A DNA stretch of 64,000 bases. Source: Rhodobacteraceae bacterium CCMM004 (GTDB taxonomy: Bacteria; Pseudomonadota; Alphaproteobacteria; Rhodobacterales; Rhodobacteraceae). Positions 1-12,171 of the stretch are shown here, one piece after another (positions within the stretch are counted from its first letter, which is position 1; each line of letters opens with the position of its first letter). The position numbers and the translations under genes were made by a program. The notes beneath the pieces are model-generated. The model was not told the DNA's origin and searched no databases. It saw only the letters and a list, made by a program, of their open reading frames with translations. Where the stretch lies: NCBI GenBank assembly GCA_004005435.1, contig RZWH01000007.1:62001-126000 (forward strand). Direction: 5' to 3'.

Positions 1-62
1 ATGGCGCCCAGGCACATCTGCACCAGACCCAGTCGGACGATGGCGACCCAGCTCAGCGTCAC
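1..62 (-). CDS. PucC-like (bacterio)chlorophyll MFS transporter, N-terminal fragment
   Basis: Partial gene running off the left edge. Its GTG start overlaps the bchG stop as GTGA. The 20 readable residues (VTLSWVAIVRLGLVQMCLGA) match the amino-terminal signature of the BCD/PucC family of major-facilitator proteins that act in light-harvesting assembly or pigment delivery. In related clusters the gene after bchG is this pucC-like gene, followed by bchP, which supports the call. It is translationally coupled to bchG. Only the first 62 bases are visible, so subfamily assignment rests on synteny as much as sequence. Confidence 0.75.
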   Translation of the reverse strand, partial: MTLSWVAIVRLGLVQMCLGA

Positions 63-967
63 GGCAGCGCCTCCAGCCCGCCCAGCGCCACGGCCGCGAC
101 CATCATGCCCGAGACGTAGAGCGCCACGCCGGTCCCGTTGTACCACGGCGCGCGGCCCTCGGGGTCGGTCAGCAAGGTCTTCATCGCGCGGAACTGCAGG
201 AGCAGCCCGATGAGGATGGCCAGCGCATACCAGGGCGCCCCCCAAATCAGCAGGAGCGCCACGACCATCGCCTGCGGCACCGCCATCACGGTGCAGGCGA
301 TGCGCGCCGCGACCTCCGGCCCCTTGACCACGGGCAGCGAGCGGATGCCGGTCGCCCGGTCGCCCTCGATCGCCTTGAAGTCGTTGAGCGTCATGATCCC
401 ATGTGCGCCCACGGCGTAGAGCGCGGCGATCACGATTACCTCGAACCGCGGCAGGCCGCCCGACAGGATCGCCGCGCCGGTGAACCACGGCAGGCCCTCG
501 TAGCACAGGCCGACCAGTCCCGGCCCCCAGAGGCCGGACCGCTTGGCGCGGATCGGCGGGGCCGAGTAGGCCCAGGCGGCGAGCACCGCCGCCACCGTCG
601 CCGCCATGCCCCACGGGCCCAGCAACGTGCCCATGGCGAGGCCCAGGACGGTCATCGCCAGGGCGATCCACAGGCCCCAGCGGCCCGGCAGGCGGCCGGA
701 CGGGATCGGGCGGTGGGGCTCGTTGATGGCGTCCACGTGGCGGTCGCACCAGTCGTTGGCCGCCTGGCTCATCCCGCAGACCACGGGACCGGCCAGGACC
801 ACGCCGATCAGGACCAGAGGCCAGTTCTCGCCCGGCCAGACGCCGACCGAGACGATGCCGCACAGGTAGGCCCACATCGGTGGAAACCAGGTGATCGGCT
901 TGATCACCTCCAACATCGCCGCCGGCTGCGGCCAGGAGCGATTCTGTAAACTTTCGCTGACAGTCAT
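59..967 (-). CDS. bchG: Bacteriochlorophyll synthase (geranylgeranyl transferase)
   Basis: Membrane prenyltransferase of the UbiA family that esterifies bacteriochlorophyllide a with the geranylgeranyl tail, the last assembly step before BchP reduction. About 302 residues with multiple hydrophobic helices. The hallmark polyprenyl-diphosphate/Mg-binding loop is seen in NDWCDRHVDAINEP followed by RPIPSGR. The start at 967 gives MTVSES and places the conserved IKPITWFPPMWAY block about 20 residues in, as in family members; an in-frame ATG at 982 is possible. No Shine-Dalgarno precedes 967, and a promoter-like -10 ends 7 bases upstream, so a leaderless transcript is possible. A PpsR palindrome lies over the first codons. 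Confidence 0.95.
   Translation of the reverse strand: MTVSESLQNRSWPQPAAMLEVIKPITWFPPMWAYLCGIVSVGVWPGENWPLVLIGVVLAGPVVCGMSQAANDWCDRHVDAINEPHRPIPSGRLPGRWGLWIALAMTVLGLAMGTLLGPWGMAATVAAVLAAWAYSAPPIRAKRSGLWGPGLVGLCYEGLPWFTGAAILSGGLPRFEVIVIAALYAVGAHGIMTLNDFKAIEGDRATGIRSLPVVKGPEVAARIACTVMAVPQAMVVALLLIWGAPWYALAILIGLLLQFRAMKTLLTDPEGRAPWYNGTGVALYVSGMMVAAVALGGLEALP
945..962. promoter_or_regulatory. PpsR/CrtJ operator inside the 5' end of bchG
   Basis: TGTAAACTTTCGCTGACA is a perfect TGT-N12-ACA palindrome, the consensus bound by PpsR/CrtJ. It covers roughly codons 2-8 of bchG (start 967), just downstream of the predicted promoter at 974-1002. Binding here would block initiation or early elongation of bchG. 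Position relative to the start is read directly; repression is inferred from the family. Confidence 0.75.
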
Positions 968-973
968 GCGTAA

Positions 974-1002
974 ACTACACACGACTTGTCAGAGTCTGGC
1001 AA
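974..1002 (-). promoter_or_regulatory. Candidate sigma-70 promoter of bchG
   Basis: Read on the minus strand: TTGCCA (-35), 17 bases, TGTAGT (-10). The predicted transcription start falls at or next to the bchG ATG at 967, where no ribosome binding site is present. This would give bchG a promoter of its own besides read-through from ppsR. Inferred from sequence only. Confidence 0.4.
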
Positions 1003-1006
1003 GGAG

Positions 1007-1024
1007 AGTCTTGGAAAGTTGACA
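1007..1024. promoter_or_regulatory. Imperfect PpsR-type half operator upstream of bchG
   Basis: AGTCTTGGAAAGTTGACA differs from TGT-N12-ACA only in the first base. It lies 44 bases upstream of the perfect site at 945-962, in the ppsR-bchG gap. PpsR/CrtJ is known to bind pairs of sites cooperatively, so this may be the weaker partner. Confidence 0.35.
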
Positions 1025-1048
1025 CTTGGGGCGGCGCTTCGCCGCGGG

Positions 1049-2461
1049 TCAGTCTCCGCGCGCCAAGAGGCCGTATTTGCGCAGCTTGACGTAGAGGCTC
1101 TGACGCGACAGGCCCAGCATCTCGGCTGCCGCGACGCGGTTGTTGTTGGTCAGCTCGATGGCCGTCTCAATGCACATCCGCTCGACCACATCGGTGGTCT
1201 CGCTGACGATGTCCTTGAGCGACGAGGAGCCCACCAGCTCCATCACCGACCGCACCCCATCCTCGCCCGTGGGCGTGCCGGGGGTGCGCAGCGTCTCGGC
1301 CCGTGCCGCATCGCGGAACACGAACACGATGCACGGCGCCTTGCGGTCGTCGAGATAGGTCGCCGAGACTTCCACGGACACTTCGGTGCCCAGATCGCCC
1401 GTCAGCTTGGTCAGATACAGACGCATATGGCCGGTGCGCAGCGCGTTCTCGATCAACACCTTGGCGTCCACCGACCCGCGGCTGAAGAAGTCGGCCAGCA
1501 GCTGGCCCTTGATCTTGCTCGGATTGGCCAGGGCCAGGTAGCCCAGGAACGCGTCGTTCACCGCCAGAATCGTCCCGCTGCGGTCGGTAAAGACGATGCC
1601 CTCGGTCCCCGAGCGGTAGTAGGCCAGGAGGTTGTCGGCGAGGGCGGCGTCGCTGCGGAACTGCTGTTCGTCCGTCTCCAACCGGCAGAGCAGCATCCGC
1701 TCACCCGCCGCGCGGAACATCCGCGGGACCAGCCTCAGCTCGCCCCCGTTGCGCCGGGAGACGGCCGTGACTGGCTGGGTGGTCTCGGCCATCGCGGCGC
1801 TGGCCAGCGCCTCCAGCAACTCGCCGCGCCCGGCCAGGTGCACCGCGTCCGTCAACAGCCCGCCGCCCAGGTCCGCAGCCGTCCCGCCCAACAGCGAGGC
1901 CGCCGCGCCGTTCAGGTCGGCGATCCGCCCCTTGCCCAGAGACACGAACATCACCGGGTCGCGGGACGCCTCCATCAGCACGCGGAGCTTGGTGTCGAAC
2001 TCGCGCTGCAGTTCGTAGTCGCGTTCCAGCGCCAGTTGCGTCTGCACGATCTGCTGCTGCATCTCGGCGATGGGGCGCAGATCGCGGCCCAGCATCAGGA
2101 TCGCCCCGTCGGGACCGATGCTGTGGAACGTATAGCGGATCGGAAACTGGAGATCGGCCTGCCCGGTATGGTTCAGTTCGACCGGGCGACCCCCAGCCTT
2201 GCCCTCGCCGACGGCGCGCAGTTTTTGCTCCAGCTTCGACACGCTCTCGACGGTGAGGACGTCGCGGATGTCCCGCCCCTCCCAATCGTCGAGATGGCCG
2301 AAGGTGGTGTGGTTGGGATTGACCAGCACGGACAGGATGTGCCCGACGTCCGAGACGACCACGGCGATGTCCGACGCCGTGGCGATGATGTCGCCCAGCA
2401 ACTCGGGCGCGATCAGCGGGATCGCTCCGGCCGACCAATACTTGGTCCCGCGCGAGCTCAT
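1049..2461 (-). CDS. ppsR: Photosynthesis gene repressor PpsR (CrtJ)
   Basis: Redox-responsive transcription factor that represses bch, crt and puc genes under oxygen. 470 residues, the usual family length. An N-terminal domain and Q-linker are followed by tandem PAS domains (the second around NLLAYYRSGTEGIVFTDRSG) and a C-terminal FIS-type helix-turn-helix ending NRVAAAEMLGLSRQSLYVKL. The cysteine in MCIETAIELT, just before the HTH, sits where the redox-active Cys424 of the Rhodobacter sphaeroides protein lies; a second Cys is in MLLCRLE. The ATG overlaps the ppaA stop (ATGA), so translation is coupled to its antirepressor. Confidence 0.96.
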   Translation of the reverse strand: MSSRGTKYWSAGAIPLIAPELLGDIIATASDIAVVVSDVGHILSVLVNPNHTTFGHLDDWEGRDIRDVLTVESVSKLEQKLRAVGEGKAGGRPVELNHTGQADLQFPIRYTFHSIGPDGAILMLGRDLRPIAEMQQQIVQTQLALERDYELQREFDTKLRVLMEASRDPVMFVSLGKGRIADLNGAAASLLGGTAADLGGGLLTDAVHLAGRGELLEALASAAMAETTQPVTAVSRRNGGELRLVPRMFRAAGERMLLCRLETDEQQFRSDAALADNLLAYYRSGTEGIVFTDRSGTILAVNDAFLGYLALANPSKIKGQLLADFFSRGSVDAKVLIENALRTGHMRLYLTKLTGDLGTEVSVEVSATYLDDRKAPCIVFVFRDAARAETLRTPGTPTGEDGVRSVMELVGSSSLKDIVSETTDVVERMCIETAIELTNNNRVAAAEMLGLSRQSLYVKLRKYGLLARGD

Positions 2462-3261
2462 GGCGCAGGCCGTTGTCCGCGATCGCCGGTCATCTGCTCG
2501 GCGCCCGCCTCGGCCACGAGGCCGCACAAGCGTAGGGCCTCTCGCACATCGCTGGTCGCAAAATTCGCTCCGGTCTCGGCACACACCTCGGCGCCAGTTT
2601 CCAGAATTCCGCCACCGATCACAACCGGCAACGTGGCGGCACCGGCGGCGCGAATCGCCGTGACCGCGCGGCGCACCGACACCAGCTCTTCCCGGTGGGC
2701 GACCGACACCAGAACGGCGTCGAAGGCGCTGTCGCGCACCACCGCCTCGATCTCGGTCAGGGGACGGCCCAGCATCAGCCGCACCGAAACGCCGAGGCGC
2801 CTGAGTTGGCCGGTCAGGACCATGGCCCCCAGCGTGTGGTATTCGTCGGCCAGCACCATCACGGCGACGTTGGCACCCTGCGGGGCCTGGTGCAGGCCCG
2901 CCGCATGATCGCCCCCGATGTCGCGCAACAGAGCCTGGAGCCGCGCCGATCCGATGGTCACGTCGGCAAAGCTGACGCTGTCCTCGCACCACGCTCGGCC
3001 CAACCGCCGCGCCACTTCGGGAATGTAGTAGTCGCAGATATCGTCGCGTCCGATCTGCGCGCGCAGCATCTCGGCGACGACCGCGTCGCGGGCGCCGGTG
3101 TCGGGACTGCGCACCGCCCGCTCCAACGCGCCGAGATAGCGTTCGGACAGGCCGTGCTGCCGCACCGACTGCCGAGACGCCAGCATCGACAGCGCAGAAG
3201 ACGCCAACGCGCCGACCTTGCGACCACCGCTGCCACGCGTCTGTCTGGAATTCTGCGACAT
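2458..3261 (-). CDS. ppaA: PpaA/AerR cobalamin-binding antirepressor
   Basis: Regulator that works with PpsR/CrtJ. The family binds vitamin B12 through a SCHIC-type corrinoid domain and relieves repression in light or low oxygen. 267 residues from ATG 3261 (MSQNSRQ). The N-terminal helical half contains YYIPEVARRLGRAWCEDS; the C-terminal B12-like Rossmann half contains VAVMVLADEYHTLGAMVLTGQLRR, with the His expected of corrinoid contact, and a VVIGGGI strand. It is first in the leftward ppaA-ppsR-bchG unit, divergent from bchF. An upstream in-frame ATG at 3390 would overrun the operators and is unlikely. Confidence 0.92.
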   Translation of the reverse strand: MSQNSRQTRGSGGRKVGALASSALSMLASRQSVRQHGLSERYLGALERAVRSPDTGARDAVVAEMLRAQIGRDDICDYYIPEVARRLGRAWCEDSVSFADVTIGSARLQALLRDIGGDHAAGLHQAPQGANVAVMVLADEYHTLGAMVLTGQLRRLGVSVRLMLGRPLTEIEAVVRDSAFDAVLVSVAHREELVSVRRAVTAIRAAGAATLPVVIGGGILETGAEVCAETGANFATSDVREALRLCGLVAEAGAEQMTGDRGQRPAP

Positions 3262-3263
3262 CG

Positions 3264-3280
3264 TACGCCTTTCCGGCGTA
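3264..3280 (-). promoter_or_regulatory. Hairpin enclosing the ppaA ribosome binding site
   Basis: On the ppaA mRNA strand TACGCC-GGAAA-GGCGTA forms a 6-bp stem with the purine-rich ribosome binding sequence in its loop and 3' arm, ending two bases before the ATG at 3261. Such a structure could set or modulate ppaA translation. The fold is visible; function is inferred. Confidence 0.35.
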
Positions 3281-3329
3281 GGGGCATCGCCTCCGCGCCT
3301 GGTCCTAATGTCGGTCCTGCATAGGGCAA

Positions 3330-3347
3330 TGTCAAAGGGAATTGACA
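3330..3347. promoter_or_regulatory. PpsR/CrtJ operator 1 (ppaA-bchF control region)
   Basis: TGTCAAAGGGAATTGACA is a perfect TGT-N12-ACA palindrome with extended TGTCA/TGACA arms. On the minus strand TTGACA within it could be the -35 of ppaA, with a weak -10 at 3307-3312. It is 124 bases from the second site, so the pair can serve both the ppaA and the bchF directions. Confidence 0.8.
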
Positions 3348-3453
3348 ATTTGGCGCACCCGCGAGGCCGCCGATTCTCGGAATGCACCAACTTTTCCAGG
3401 CGCCCGCCGCGAAATTCAGCGGTCGCAGCGAGGCGGTCGCCGATGCGGAAGAG

Positions 3454-3471
3454 TGTAAGTTTGAATTGACA
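3454..3471. promoter_or_regulatory. PpsR/CrtJ operator 2 (proximal to bchF)
   Basis: TGTAAGTTTGAATTGACA is a perfect TGT-N12-ACA palindrome 29 bases upstream of the bchF ATG. It contains TTGACA. As the only operator pair upstream of the long bchF-to-cycA run, it likely controls most Mg-branch and reaction-centre H genes. Confidence 0.8.
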
Positions 3472-3500
3472 CTCTGCCGTGCCGATGCTTGACTGACCCT

Positions 3501-5290
<1,790 letters not shown>

Positions 5291-5316
5291 GCCGCCCCCC
5301 TGCCTCCCCGCGCACG

Positions 5317-5345
5317 GTCGTCCTCGGGCTCGACCCGAGGATGAC
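5317..5345. repeat. REP-like palindrome in the bchN-bchB gap
   Basis: Arms CCTCGGG / CCCGAGG at 5322-5328 and 5334-5340 around a CTCGA centre, extended outward to 12-base arms (GTCGTCC.. / ..GGATGAC) with one mismatch. This motif recurs widely in alphaproteobacterial genomes from general knowledge. It sits inside the bchFNBHLM operon, so it is more likely an mRNA-processing or stability element than a terminator. Confidence 0.6.
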
Positions 5346-5366
5346 GGACGGCACCGGAGGCGCCCC

Positions 5367-6896
5367 ATGAAGCTCGCCGTCTGGACATACGAGGGACCGC
5401 CCCATGTGGGCGCGATGCGGGTCGCCACTGCGATGCGCGGGCTGCACTTCGTCCTGCACGCGCCCCAGGGCGACACCTATGCCGACCTGCTGTTCACAAT
5501 GATCGAGCGGCGCGACCGCCGCCCGCCCGTCACCTACACCACCTTTCAGGCCCGCGACCTTGGGTCCGACACCGCCGACCTGTTCCGCACCGCCTGCACC
5601 GACGCCGTCGCGCGCTTTGCGCCCGAGGCCATCGTCGTCGGCGCCTCCTGCACGGCCGAGCTGATCCAGGACGACCCCGGCGGCATGGCCGAGACAATGG
5701 GCTTCGGCATCCCCGTCATCCCGCTGGAGTTGCCCTCCTACCAGCGCAAGGAGAGCTTTGGCGCCGACGAGACCTTCTTTCAGATCGTGCGCCACCTGGC
5801 CCGCCCGATGGAGCGCACGGCCGAACCGTCGTGCAACATCCTGGGCGCCACGGCGCTGGGCTTTCGCCACCGCGACGACGTGGCAGAAGTCGAGCGGCAC
5901 CTGACCGAGATGGGCATCGCCGTGAACGTCTGCGCGCCGCTGGGCGCCAGCCCTTCCGACATCGCCCGGCTGGGCGCGGCGCATTTCAACGTCCTGCTCT
6001 ACCCCGAGACGGGCGAGGCCGCGGCGCGCTGGTGCGAAAAGTCCCTGGGCCAGCCCTATACCCGCACGGTGCCCATCGGCGTCGGCGCCACCCGCGATTT
6101 CCTGGCCGAGGCCGCGGCGCTGGCCGGTGTGCCGGTCGCTGGCGACGAAGACCGCCTGCGCCTGCCCTGGTGGTCGCGGTCGGTCGATTCGACCTACTTG
6201 ACGGGCAAGCGCGTGTTCCTCTTCGGCGACGCCACCCACGTCATGGCCATGGCGCGCGTCGCCCGCGACGAGATGGGGTTCGAGGTCGCCGGCATGGGCT
6301 GCTACAACCGCGAGTTCGCGCGGCCCCTGCGCGCGTTGGCCCGGGATTACGGCGTCGAGGCGCTGATCACCGACGACTATCTGGAGGTCGAGGCCGCCAT
6401 CGAGGCCGCCGCGCCCGAACTGATCCTCGGCACCCAGATGGAGCGCCACATCGGCAAGCGCCTCGGCATCCCCTGCGCGGTGATCTCGGCGCCGGTCCAT
6501 GTGCAGGACTTTCCCGCCCGTTATGCCCCGGTGATGGGCTTCGAGGGGGCGAACGTCCTGTTCGACACGCTGGTCCACCCGCTGGTCATGGGGCTGGAGG
6601 AACACCTCCTGACCATGTTCCGCGACGATTTCGAGTTCCACGACGCCGCCGGCCCGTCGCACCACGGCGGCAAGGCCGTCGCGCCGCCGCCGGCCGAGGC
6701 CCCCGCCCCCGTCTCCGCCACGCTGGCGCAGGACGGCGTGATCTGGCTGGAACCGGCCGAGCGCGAGCTGCGCAAGGTGCCGTTCTTCGTCCGCGGCAAG
6801 GCGCGCCGCAACACCGAGAGCTTCGCCGCCCAGAAGGGGCTGTCCGAAATCAGCGTCGACACGCTCTACGAGGCCAAGGCCCACTATGCGCGATGA
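5367..6896 (+). CDS. bchB: Light-independent protochlorophyllide reductase subunit B
   Basis: Partner of BchN in the NB-protein of dark-operative protochlorophyllide reductase. 509 residues, usual length. Asp36 in [10 protein letters not shown] is the unusual aspartate ligand of the NB 4Fe-4S cluster. Nitrogenase-like motifs include [17 protein letters not shown]. The C-terminal helical domain ends with the [18 protein letters not shown] region, as in the family. Overlaps the start of bchH by 11 bases. Confidence 0.96.
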   Translation: MKLAVWTYEGPPHVGAMRVATAMRGLHFVLHAPQGDTYADLLFTMIERRDRRPPVTYTTFQARDLGSDTADLFRTACTDAVARFAPEAIVVGASCTAELIQDDPGGMAETMGFGIPVIPLELPSYQRKESFGADETFFQIVRHLARPMERTAEPSCNILGATALGFRHRDDVAEVERHLTEMGIAVNVCAPLGASPSDIARLGAAHFNVLLYPETGEAAARWCEKSLGQPYTRTVPIGVGATRDFLAEAAALAGVPVAGDEDRLRLPWWSRSVDSTYLTGKRVFLFGDATHVMAMARVARDEMGFEVAGMGCYNREFARPLRALARDYGVEALITDDYLEVEAAIEAAAPELILGTQMERHIGKRLGIPCAVISAPVHVQDFPARYAPVMGFEGANVLFDTLVHPLVMGLEEHLLTMFRDDFEFHDAAGPSHHGGKAVAPPPAEAPAPVSATLAQDGVIWLEPAERELRKVPFFVRGKARRNTESFAAQKGLSEISVDTLYEAKAHYAR

Positions 6897-9800
6897 GTTG
6901 GGATACACCGCGGCGGGCTATCGCATCGCCCTGGTCACCCTGGACGCCCATGCGGCGGGACCGGCGGCGCGCATCCTGCCCCGCCTGGAGCGGGAGTTTC
7001 CCGGCATCAAGGTCACCGTCCATGCCGCGGCGGAGTGGGCGGAGGATCAGGCCGCTCTGGACGCCGCACGGCAGGCGGTGGACGAGGCCGACATCGTCGT
7101 CGCCTCGCTGCTCTTCATCGAAGAGCACATCGCAGCGATCCTGCCGAACCTGCGCGCGGCACGGGACCGCTGCGACGCCTTCGTAGGCATGATCGCCGAT
7201 CCGCAGGTCGTGGGCCTGACCCGGATGGGCGATCTGGACATGGCCAAACCGGCCAGCGGCGCGATGAAGCTGCTCAAGCGGCTGCGCGGTGCCAACAAGT
7301 CCTCCGCCGCCTCGGGGGAAAAGCAGATGCGGCTCCTCCGCCGCCTGCCCAAGATCCTCAAGTTCATCCCGGGCAAGGCGCAGGACCTGCGCGCCTGGTT
7401 CCTGACCATGCAATACTGGCTGGGCGGCTCGGACGACAATGTCGAGCAGATGCTGCGGTTCCTGGTCGGCCGCTACGCTCACTGCCCCGCCTGGCGCGGC
7501 GCGGTGGCCAAGGCGCCGGTCGACTATCCCGACGTCGGTCTCTACCACCCCGACCTGCCGGCCCGAATCTGCACCGATCCGGCCGACCTGCCCGGTCCCG
7601 CCGCGCCGGTCGCGACGGTGGGCCTGTTGATGCTGCGCAGCTATATCCTGGCCTCCGACACCGCGCATTACGACGCGGTGATCCGCGGGTTCGAGGCGCG
7701 CGGCATCCGCTGCATCCCCGCCTTTGCCGGGGGGCTCGACGGGCGCCCGGCGCTCGGGGCGTATTTCCACGGGACGGACGGCGCCCGGATCGACGCGCTG
7801 TTGTCGCTGACCGGGTTCTCGCTGATCGGCGGACCGGCCTACAACGACAGCCCCGCGGCGGTGGCCGAGCTGTCGCGGCTCGACGTGCCCTACCTGGCCG
7901 CGCACCCCCTGGAGTTCCAGACGCTGGGGCAATGGGCCGAGAGCGGCAGCGGCCTGGGCCCGGTCGAAACCACCATGCTGATCGCGCTGCCCGAGATCGA
8001 CGGCGCAACCAATCCCACCGTCTTTGCCGGACGTCATGGGATCGGCGGCTGCGCCGGGTGCGACCGCCGCTGCGGCGGCGCCTCCGAGGTGCGCGCCATG
8101 TCGCCCTGCCCCGAGCGGGTGGCGAGTCTGGTGGACAAGACGCTGCGCATGGCGCGCCTGCGCCGTCAGGTGGCCCCGGACCGCAAGGTGGCGATCGTGC
8201 TCTACGGATTTCCGCCCAATGCCGGGGCGATCGGCACCGCGGCGTATCTGTCGGTGTTTCAGAGCCTCCACAACACCCTCGGCGCCATGCGGGACGCGGG
8301 CTACGACATCGATATGCCCGAAAGCGTCGACGCCCTGCGCGACGCGATCCTGCGCGGCAACGCCCAGAACTACGGGCAGGAGGCCAACGTCGGCGCGCGA
8401 GTGTCGGCCGACCGCCTGGTGGCCGAGACGCCGTGGTTGTCCGAGATCGAGGCGGTCTGGGGGCCGGCGCCGGGGCGGGTCCAGACCGACGGGCGCGACG
8501 TCTTCGTCCTGGGGCAGCATTTCGGCAACGTCTTCGTCGGCGTGCAGCCCGCCTTCGGCTACGAGGGCGATCCGATGCGCCTCTTGTTCGAGAAGGGGTT
8601 CGCGCCCACCCACGCCTTCGCCGCCTTCTACCGCTGGATCCGCGAGGACTTCGCCGCCGACGCGGTGCTGCATTTCGGGATGCACGGGGCGCTGGAGTTC
8701 ATGCCGGGCCGCCAGGCGGGCATGGGCCACGCCGATTGGCCCGACCGGCTGATCGGCAATCTGCCGAACGTCTATCTCTACGCCTCCAACAACCCCAGCG
8801 AGGCGACGCTGGCCAAGCGGCGCTCTGGCGCGGTCTGCGTCACGCACCTGACCCCACCCCTGGCGGCCGCGGGCCTCTACAAGGGGCTGGCCGAGCTCAA
8901 GGAAAGCCTCAAGCGCTGGCGCGAGGTGCCGCCGGGATCGGGCGAGCGGGCGGATCTGGAAGCGCTGATCGCGGACCAGGCGGCGGCGGTGGACATGGGC
9001 GGGACGCCCGCGGCGATGCTGTGGCTGAAACTTTTGGAGACCGAAGAGGCGCTGATCCCCGACGGCCTGCACGTGGTGGGCGCGGTGCCGGACGAGGCCG
9101 AGCGCGCCGCACAGATGGCGCTGATGCCCGAGATGGACGACGCCACGCGGCAGCACGTGACCGAGGCCCTGTCACAGGACAGCGAGCTGCCCGCACTGCT
9201 GCGCGCGCTGGCCGGGCGCTACATCCCGCCGGTGCCGGGCGGCGACCTGATCCGCAGCCCCGAGATCCTGCCCACGGGCCGCAACATCCATGCCTTCGAC
9301 CCGTTCCGGATGCCCACCGCGTTCGCCATGCAGGATGGCGCGCGGCAGGCGCAACTGCTGCTCGACACCCACGCCAGCCTGCCGCGCAGCGTCGCGCTGG
9401 TGCTGTGGGGGTCCGACAACATCAAGTCCGACGGCGGCCCGATCGCCCAGGCCCTGGCGCTGATCGGCGCGCGACCGCGGTTCGACAGCTACGGCCGCCT
9501 CTGCGGCGCCGACCTGATCCCGCTGAACGAGCTGGGCCGCCCCCGCATCGACGTGGTGATGACGCTCTCTGGCATCTTCCGCGACCTGCTCCCGTTGCAG
9601 ACCCGGATGCTGGCCGAGGCGGCGTGGAAGGCCGCCACAGCCGACGAGCCGCTGGCGCAGAACTTCGTCCGCGCCCACGCGCTGGCCTATGCCGAGGCGA
9701 TGGGCGTCGACATGGAGGTCGCCGCGCTGCGCGTGTTCTCCAATGCCGAGGGCGCCTACGGGTCGAACGTGAACGTGCTGGTCGACAGCTCGGCCTTCGG

Positions 9801-10449
9801 CGACGAGGACGAGCTGGCCGACGCCTACGAGGCGCGCAAGAGCTTTGCCTACGGCCGCAACGGCAAGCCGGTGAAGCAGGCGGCGCTGCTGCAATCGGCG
9901 CTGAAGGACGTGGATCTGGCCTATCAGAACCTCGAATCGGTCGAGCTGGGCGTGACCACGGTGGACCACTACTTCGACACGCTGGGCGGCATCGCCCGGG
10001 CGGTGAAGCGCGCCAAGGGCACCGACACGCCGGTCTATATCGGCGACCAGACGCGCGGCGCGGGCAAGGTGCGGACGCTCAGCGCTCAGGTGGCGCTCGA
10101 GACCCGGTCGCGCAGCCTGAACCCGCGGTTCTACGAACCGCTGTTGCAGCACGGCCACGAGGGGGTGCGCCAGATCGAGGCGCATGTGACGAACACCCTG
10201 GGCTGGTCGGCGACCACCGGGCAGGTGGACCCGTGGGTCTATCAACGGCTGAGCGAGACCTTCGTTCTCGACGCCGAGATGCGCGAGCGGCTGGCGGCGC
10301 TGAACCCCAAGGCCAGCGCGCGGATGGCGGGGCGCCTGTTGGAGGCGTCCGACCGGGCCTACTGGACCCCGGACGCGGCGACGCTGGAGGCGTTGCAGGA
10401 CGCGGCCGACGATCTGGAGGACAGAATCGAGGGGATCGCGGCGGAATGA
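6886..10449 (+). CDS. bchH: Magnesium chelatase subunit H
   Basis: Large porphyrin-binding subunit of Mg-chelatase, inserting Mg2+ into protoporphyrin IX with BchI and BchD; first committed step of the Mg branch. 1187 residues, as expected for the CobN/BchH family. Family segments include [15 protein letters not shown], the H-rich active-site stretch [33 protein letters not shown], and a C-terminal DIIPL-type region around [18 protein letters not shown]. Both partner subunits are encoded at 20604-23275. Confidence 0.97.
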   Translation: MRDELGYTAAGYRIALVTLDAHAAGPAARILPRLEREFPGIKVTVHAAAEWAEDQAALDAARQAVDEADIVVASLLFIEEHIAAILPNLRAARDRCDAFVGMIADPQVVGLTRMGDLDMAKPASGAMKLLKRLRGANKSSAASGEKQMRLLRRLPKILKFIPGKAQDLRAWFLTMQYWLGGSDDNVEQMLRFLVGRYAHCPAWRGAVAKAPVDYPDVGLYHPDLPARICTDPADLPGPAAPVATVGLLMLRSYILASDTAHYDAVIRGFEARGIRCIPAFAGGLDGRPALGAYFHGTDGARIDALLSLTGFSLIGGPAYNDSPAAVAELSRLDVPYLAAHPLEFQTLGQWAESGSGLGPVETTMLIALPEIDGATNPTVFAGRHGIGGCAGCDRRCGGASEVRAMSPCPERVASLVDKTLRMARLRRQVAPDRKVAIVLYGFPPNAGAIGTAAYLSVFQSLHNTLGAMRDAGYDIDMPESVDALRDAILRGNAQNYGQEANVGARVSADRLVAETPWLSEIEAVWGPAPGRVQTDGRDVFVLGQHFGNVFVGVQPAFGYEGDPMRLLFEKGFAPTHAFAAFYRWIREDFAADAVLHFGMHGALEFMPGRQAGMGHADWPDRLIGNLPNVYLYASNNPSEATLAKRRSGAVCVTHLTPPLAAAGLYKGLAELKESLKRWREVPPGSGERADLEALIADQAAAVDMGGTPAAMLWLKLLETEEALIPDGLHVVGAVPDEAERAAQMALMPEMDDATRQHVTEALSQDSELPALLRALAGRYIPPVPGGDLIRSPEILPTGRNIHAFDPFRMPTAFAMQDGARQAQLLLDTHASLPRSVALVLWGSDNIKSDGGPIAQALALIGARPRFDSYGRLCGADLIPLNELGRPRIDVVMTLSGIFRDLLPLQTRMLAEAAWKAATADEPLAQNFVRAHALAYAEAMGVDMEVAALRVFSNAEGAYGSNVNVLVDSSAFGDEDELADAYEARKSFAYGRNGKPVKQAALLQSALKDVDLAYQNLESVELGVTTVDHYFDTLGGIARAVKRAKGTDTPVYIGDQTRGAGKVRTLSAQVALETRSRSLNPRFYEPLLQHGHEGVRQIEAHVTNTLGWSATTGQVDPWVYQRLSETFVLDAEMRERLAALNPKASARMAGRLLEASDRAYWTPDAATLEALQDAADDLEDRIEGIAAE

Positions 10450-10488
10450 GCATGTCGGGGAGATACGGTTTCGCCTTGCGGCGACCCA

Positions 10489-10536
10489 CCGGGGGGCCAG
10501 CCCCCCGGACCCCCCGGGATATTTGCAAAGGAAAGT
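10489..10536. repeat. GC hairpin plus CCCCCCGGGATATTTG repeat between bchH and bchL
   Basis: An 8-bp stem CCGGGGGG / CCCCCCGG with a CCAG loop (10489-10508) is followed by CCCCCCGGGATATTTGCAAA and a purine tail. The same motif family (GGGGGTATTTG followed by an AAGATGA-like tail) occurs inverted at 34993-35033. Such elements are common between genes in Rhodobacteraceae. Inside this operon it may reduce or process the transcript before bchL. Confidence 0.55.
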
Positions 10537-10546
10537 TGGGGTGTGA

Positions 10547-11496
<950 letters not shown>

Positions 11497-11497
<1 letters not shown>

Positions 11498-12171
11498 TGT
11501 TCGACACTGCCACCCGCGCCCGGGTCGAGGACTATTTCGACCGCACCGCCCACGACGTGTGGACGCGGCTGACCAGCGACGCGCCGGTCAGCCGCATCCG
11601 CGCCACCGTGCGCGCCGGGCGCGACCGGATGCGGGAAACGATGCTGGACCGGCTGCCGGCGGACCTGACCGGCGCGCGGGTGCTCGACGCGGGTTGCGGC
11701 GCGGGACAGATGACGGCCGAGTTGGCCGCGCGCGGCGCCGATGTGGTGGCGGTGGACATCTCTCCGCGCCTCGTCGCCGTGGCCGAGGAGCGGCTGCCGT
11801 CCGCGCTGCGGACCCGCGTGCGGTTCGTGGCGGGCGACATGCTGGACGACGGGCTGGGCCGCTTCGACGCCGTCGTGGCGATGGACAGCCTGATCTATTA
11901 CCGCGATGACGAAATCGCCGCCGCGCTGGGCCGCTTGGGCGACCGCACAGCGGGGCGCATCGTGTTCACCGTGCCGCCGCGCACGCCGATGCTGATGGCG
12001 ATGTGGGGGGCAGGGCGGCTCTTTCCCCGCGGGGACCGCGCACCGCTGATGGTCCCGCAGAGCGCCGCCGGGCTGGCCCGCGCCGCCCGCACGGCAGGTG
12101 CCCCGGTGCCGCGCGAAGTGGGGCGCGTGACCAGCGGTTTCTACATCTCGACCTGCCTGGAGGCGGCATGA
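11497..12171 (+). CDS. bchM: Magnesium protoporphyrin IX O-methyltransferase
   Basis: Methylates Mg-protoporphyrin IX at C13 with S-adenosylmethionine, producing the substrate of AcsF. 224 residues. SAM-binding motif I VLDAGCGAGQM near residue 62 and the acidic post-I loop VVAVDIS. C-terminal GFYISTCLEA matches family endings. Start set by a one-base overlap with bchL; stop overlaps lhaA (ATGA). Confidence 0.95.

Noticed and set aside
986-2908. 640-codon open frame on the plus strand opposite ppsR and ppaA
   Set aside because: Antisense shadow of the PAS/HTH repressor; composition rich in Arg, Gln, His and Gly typical of GC-rich mirror frames, no domain recognised.
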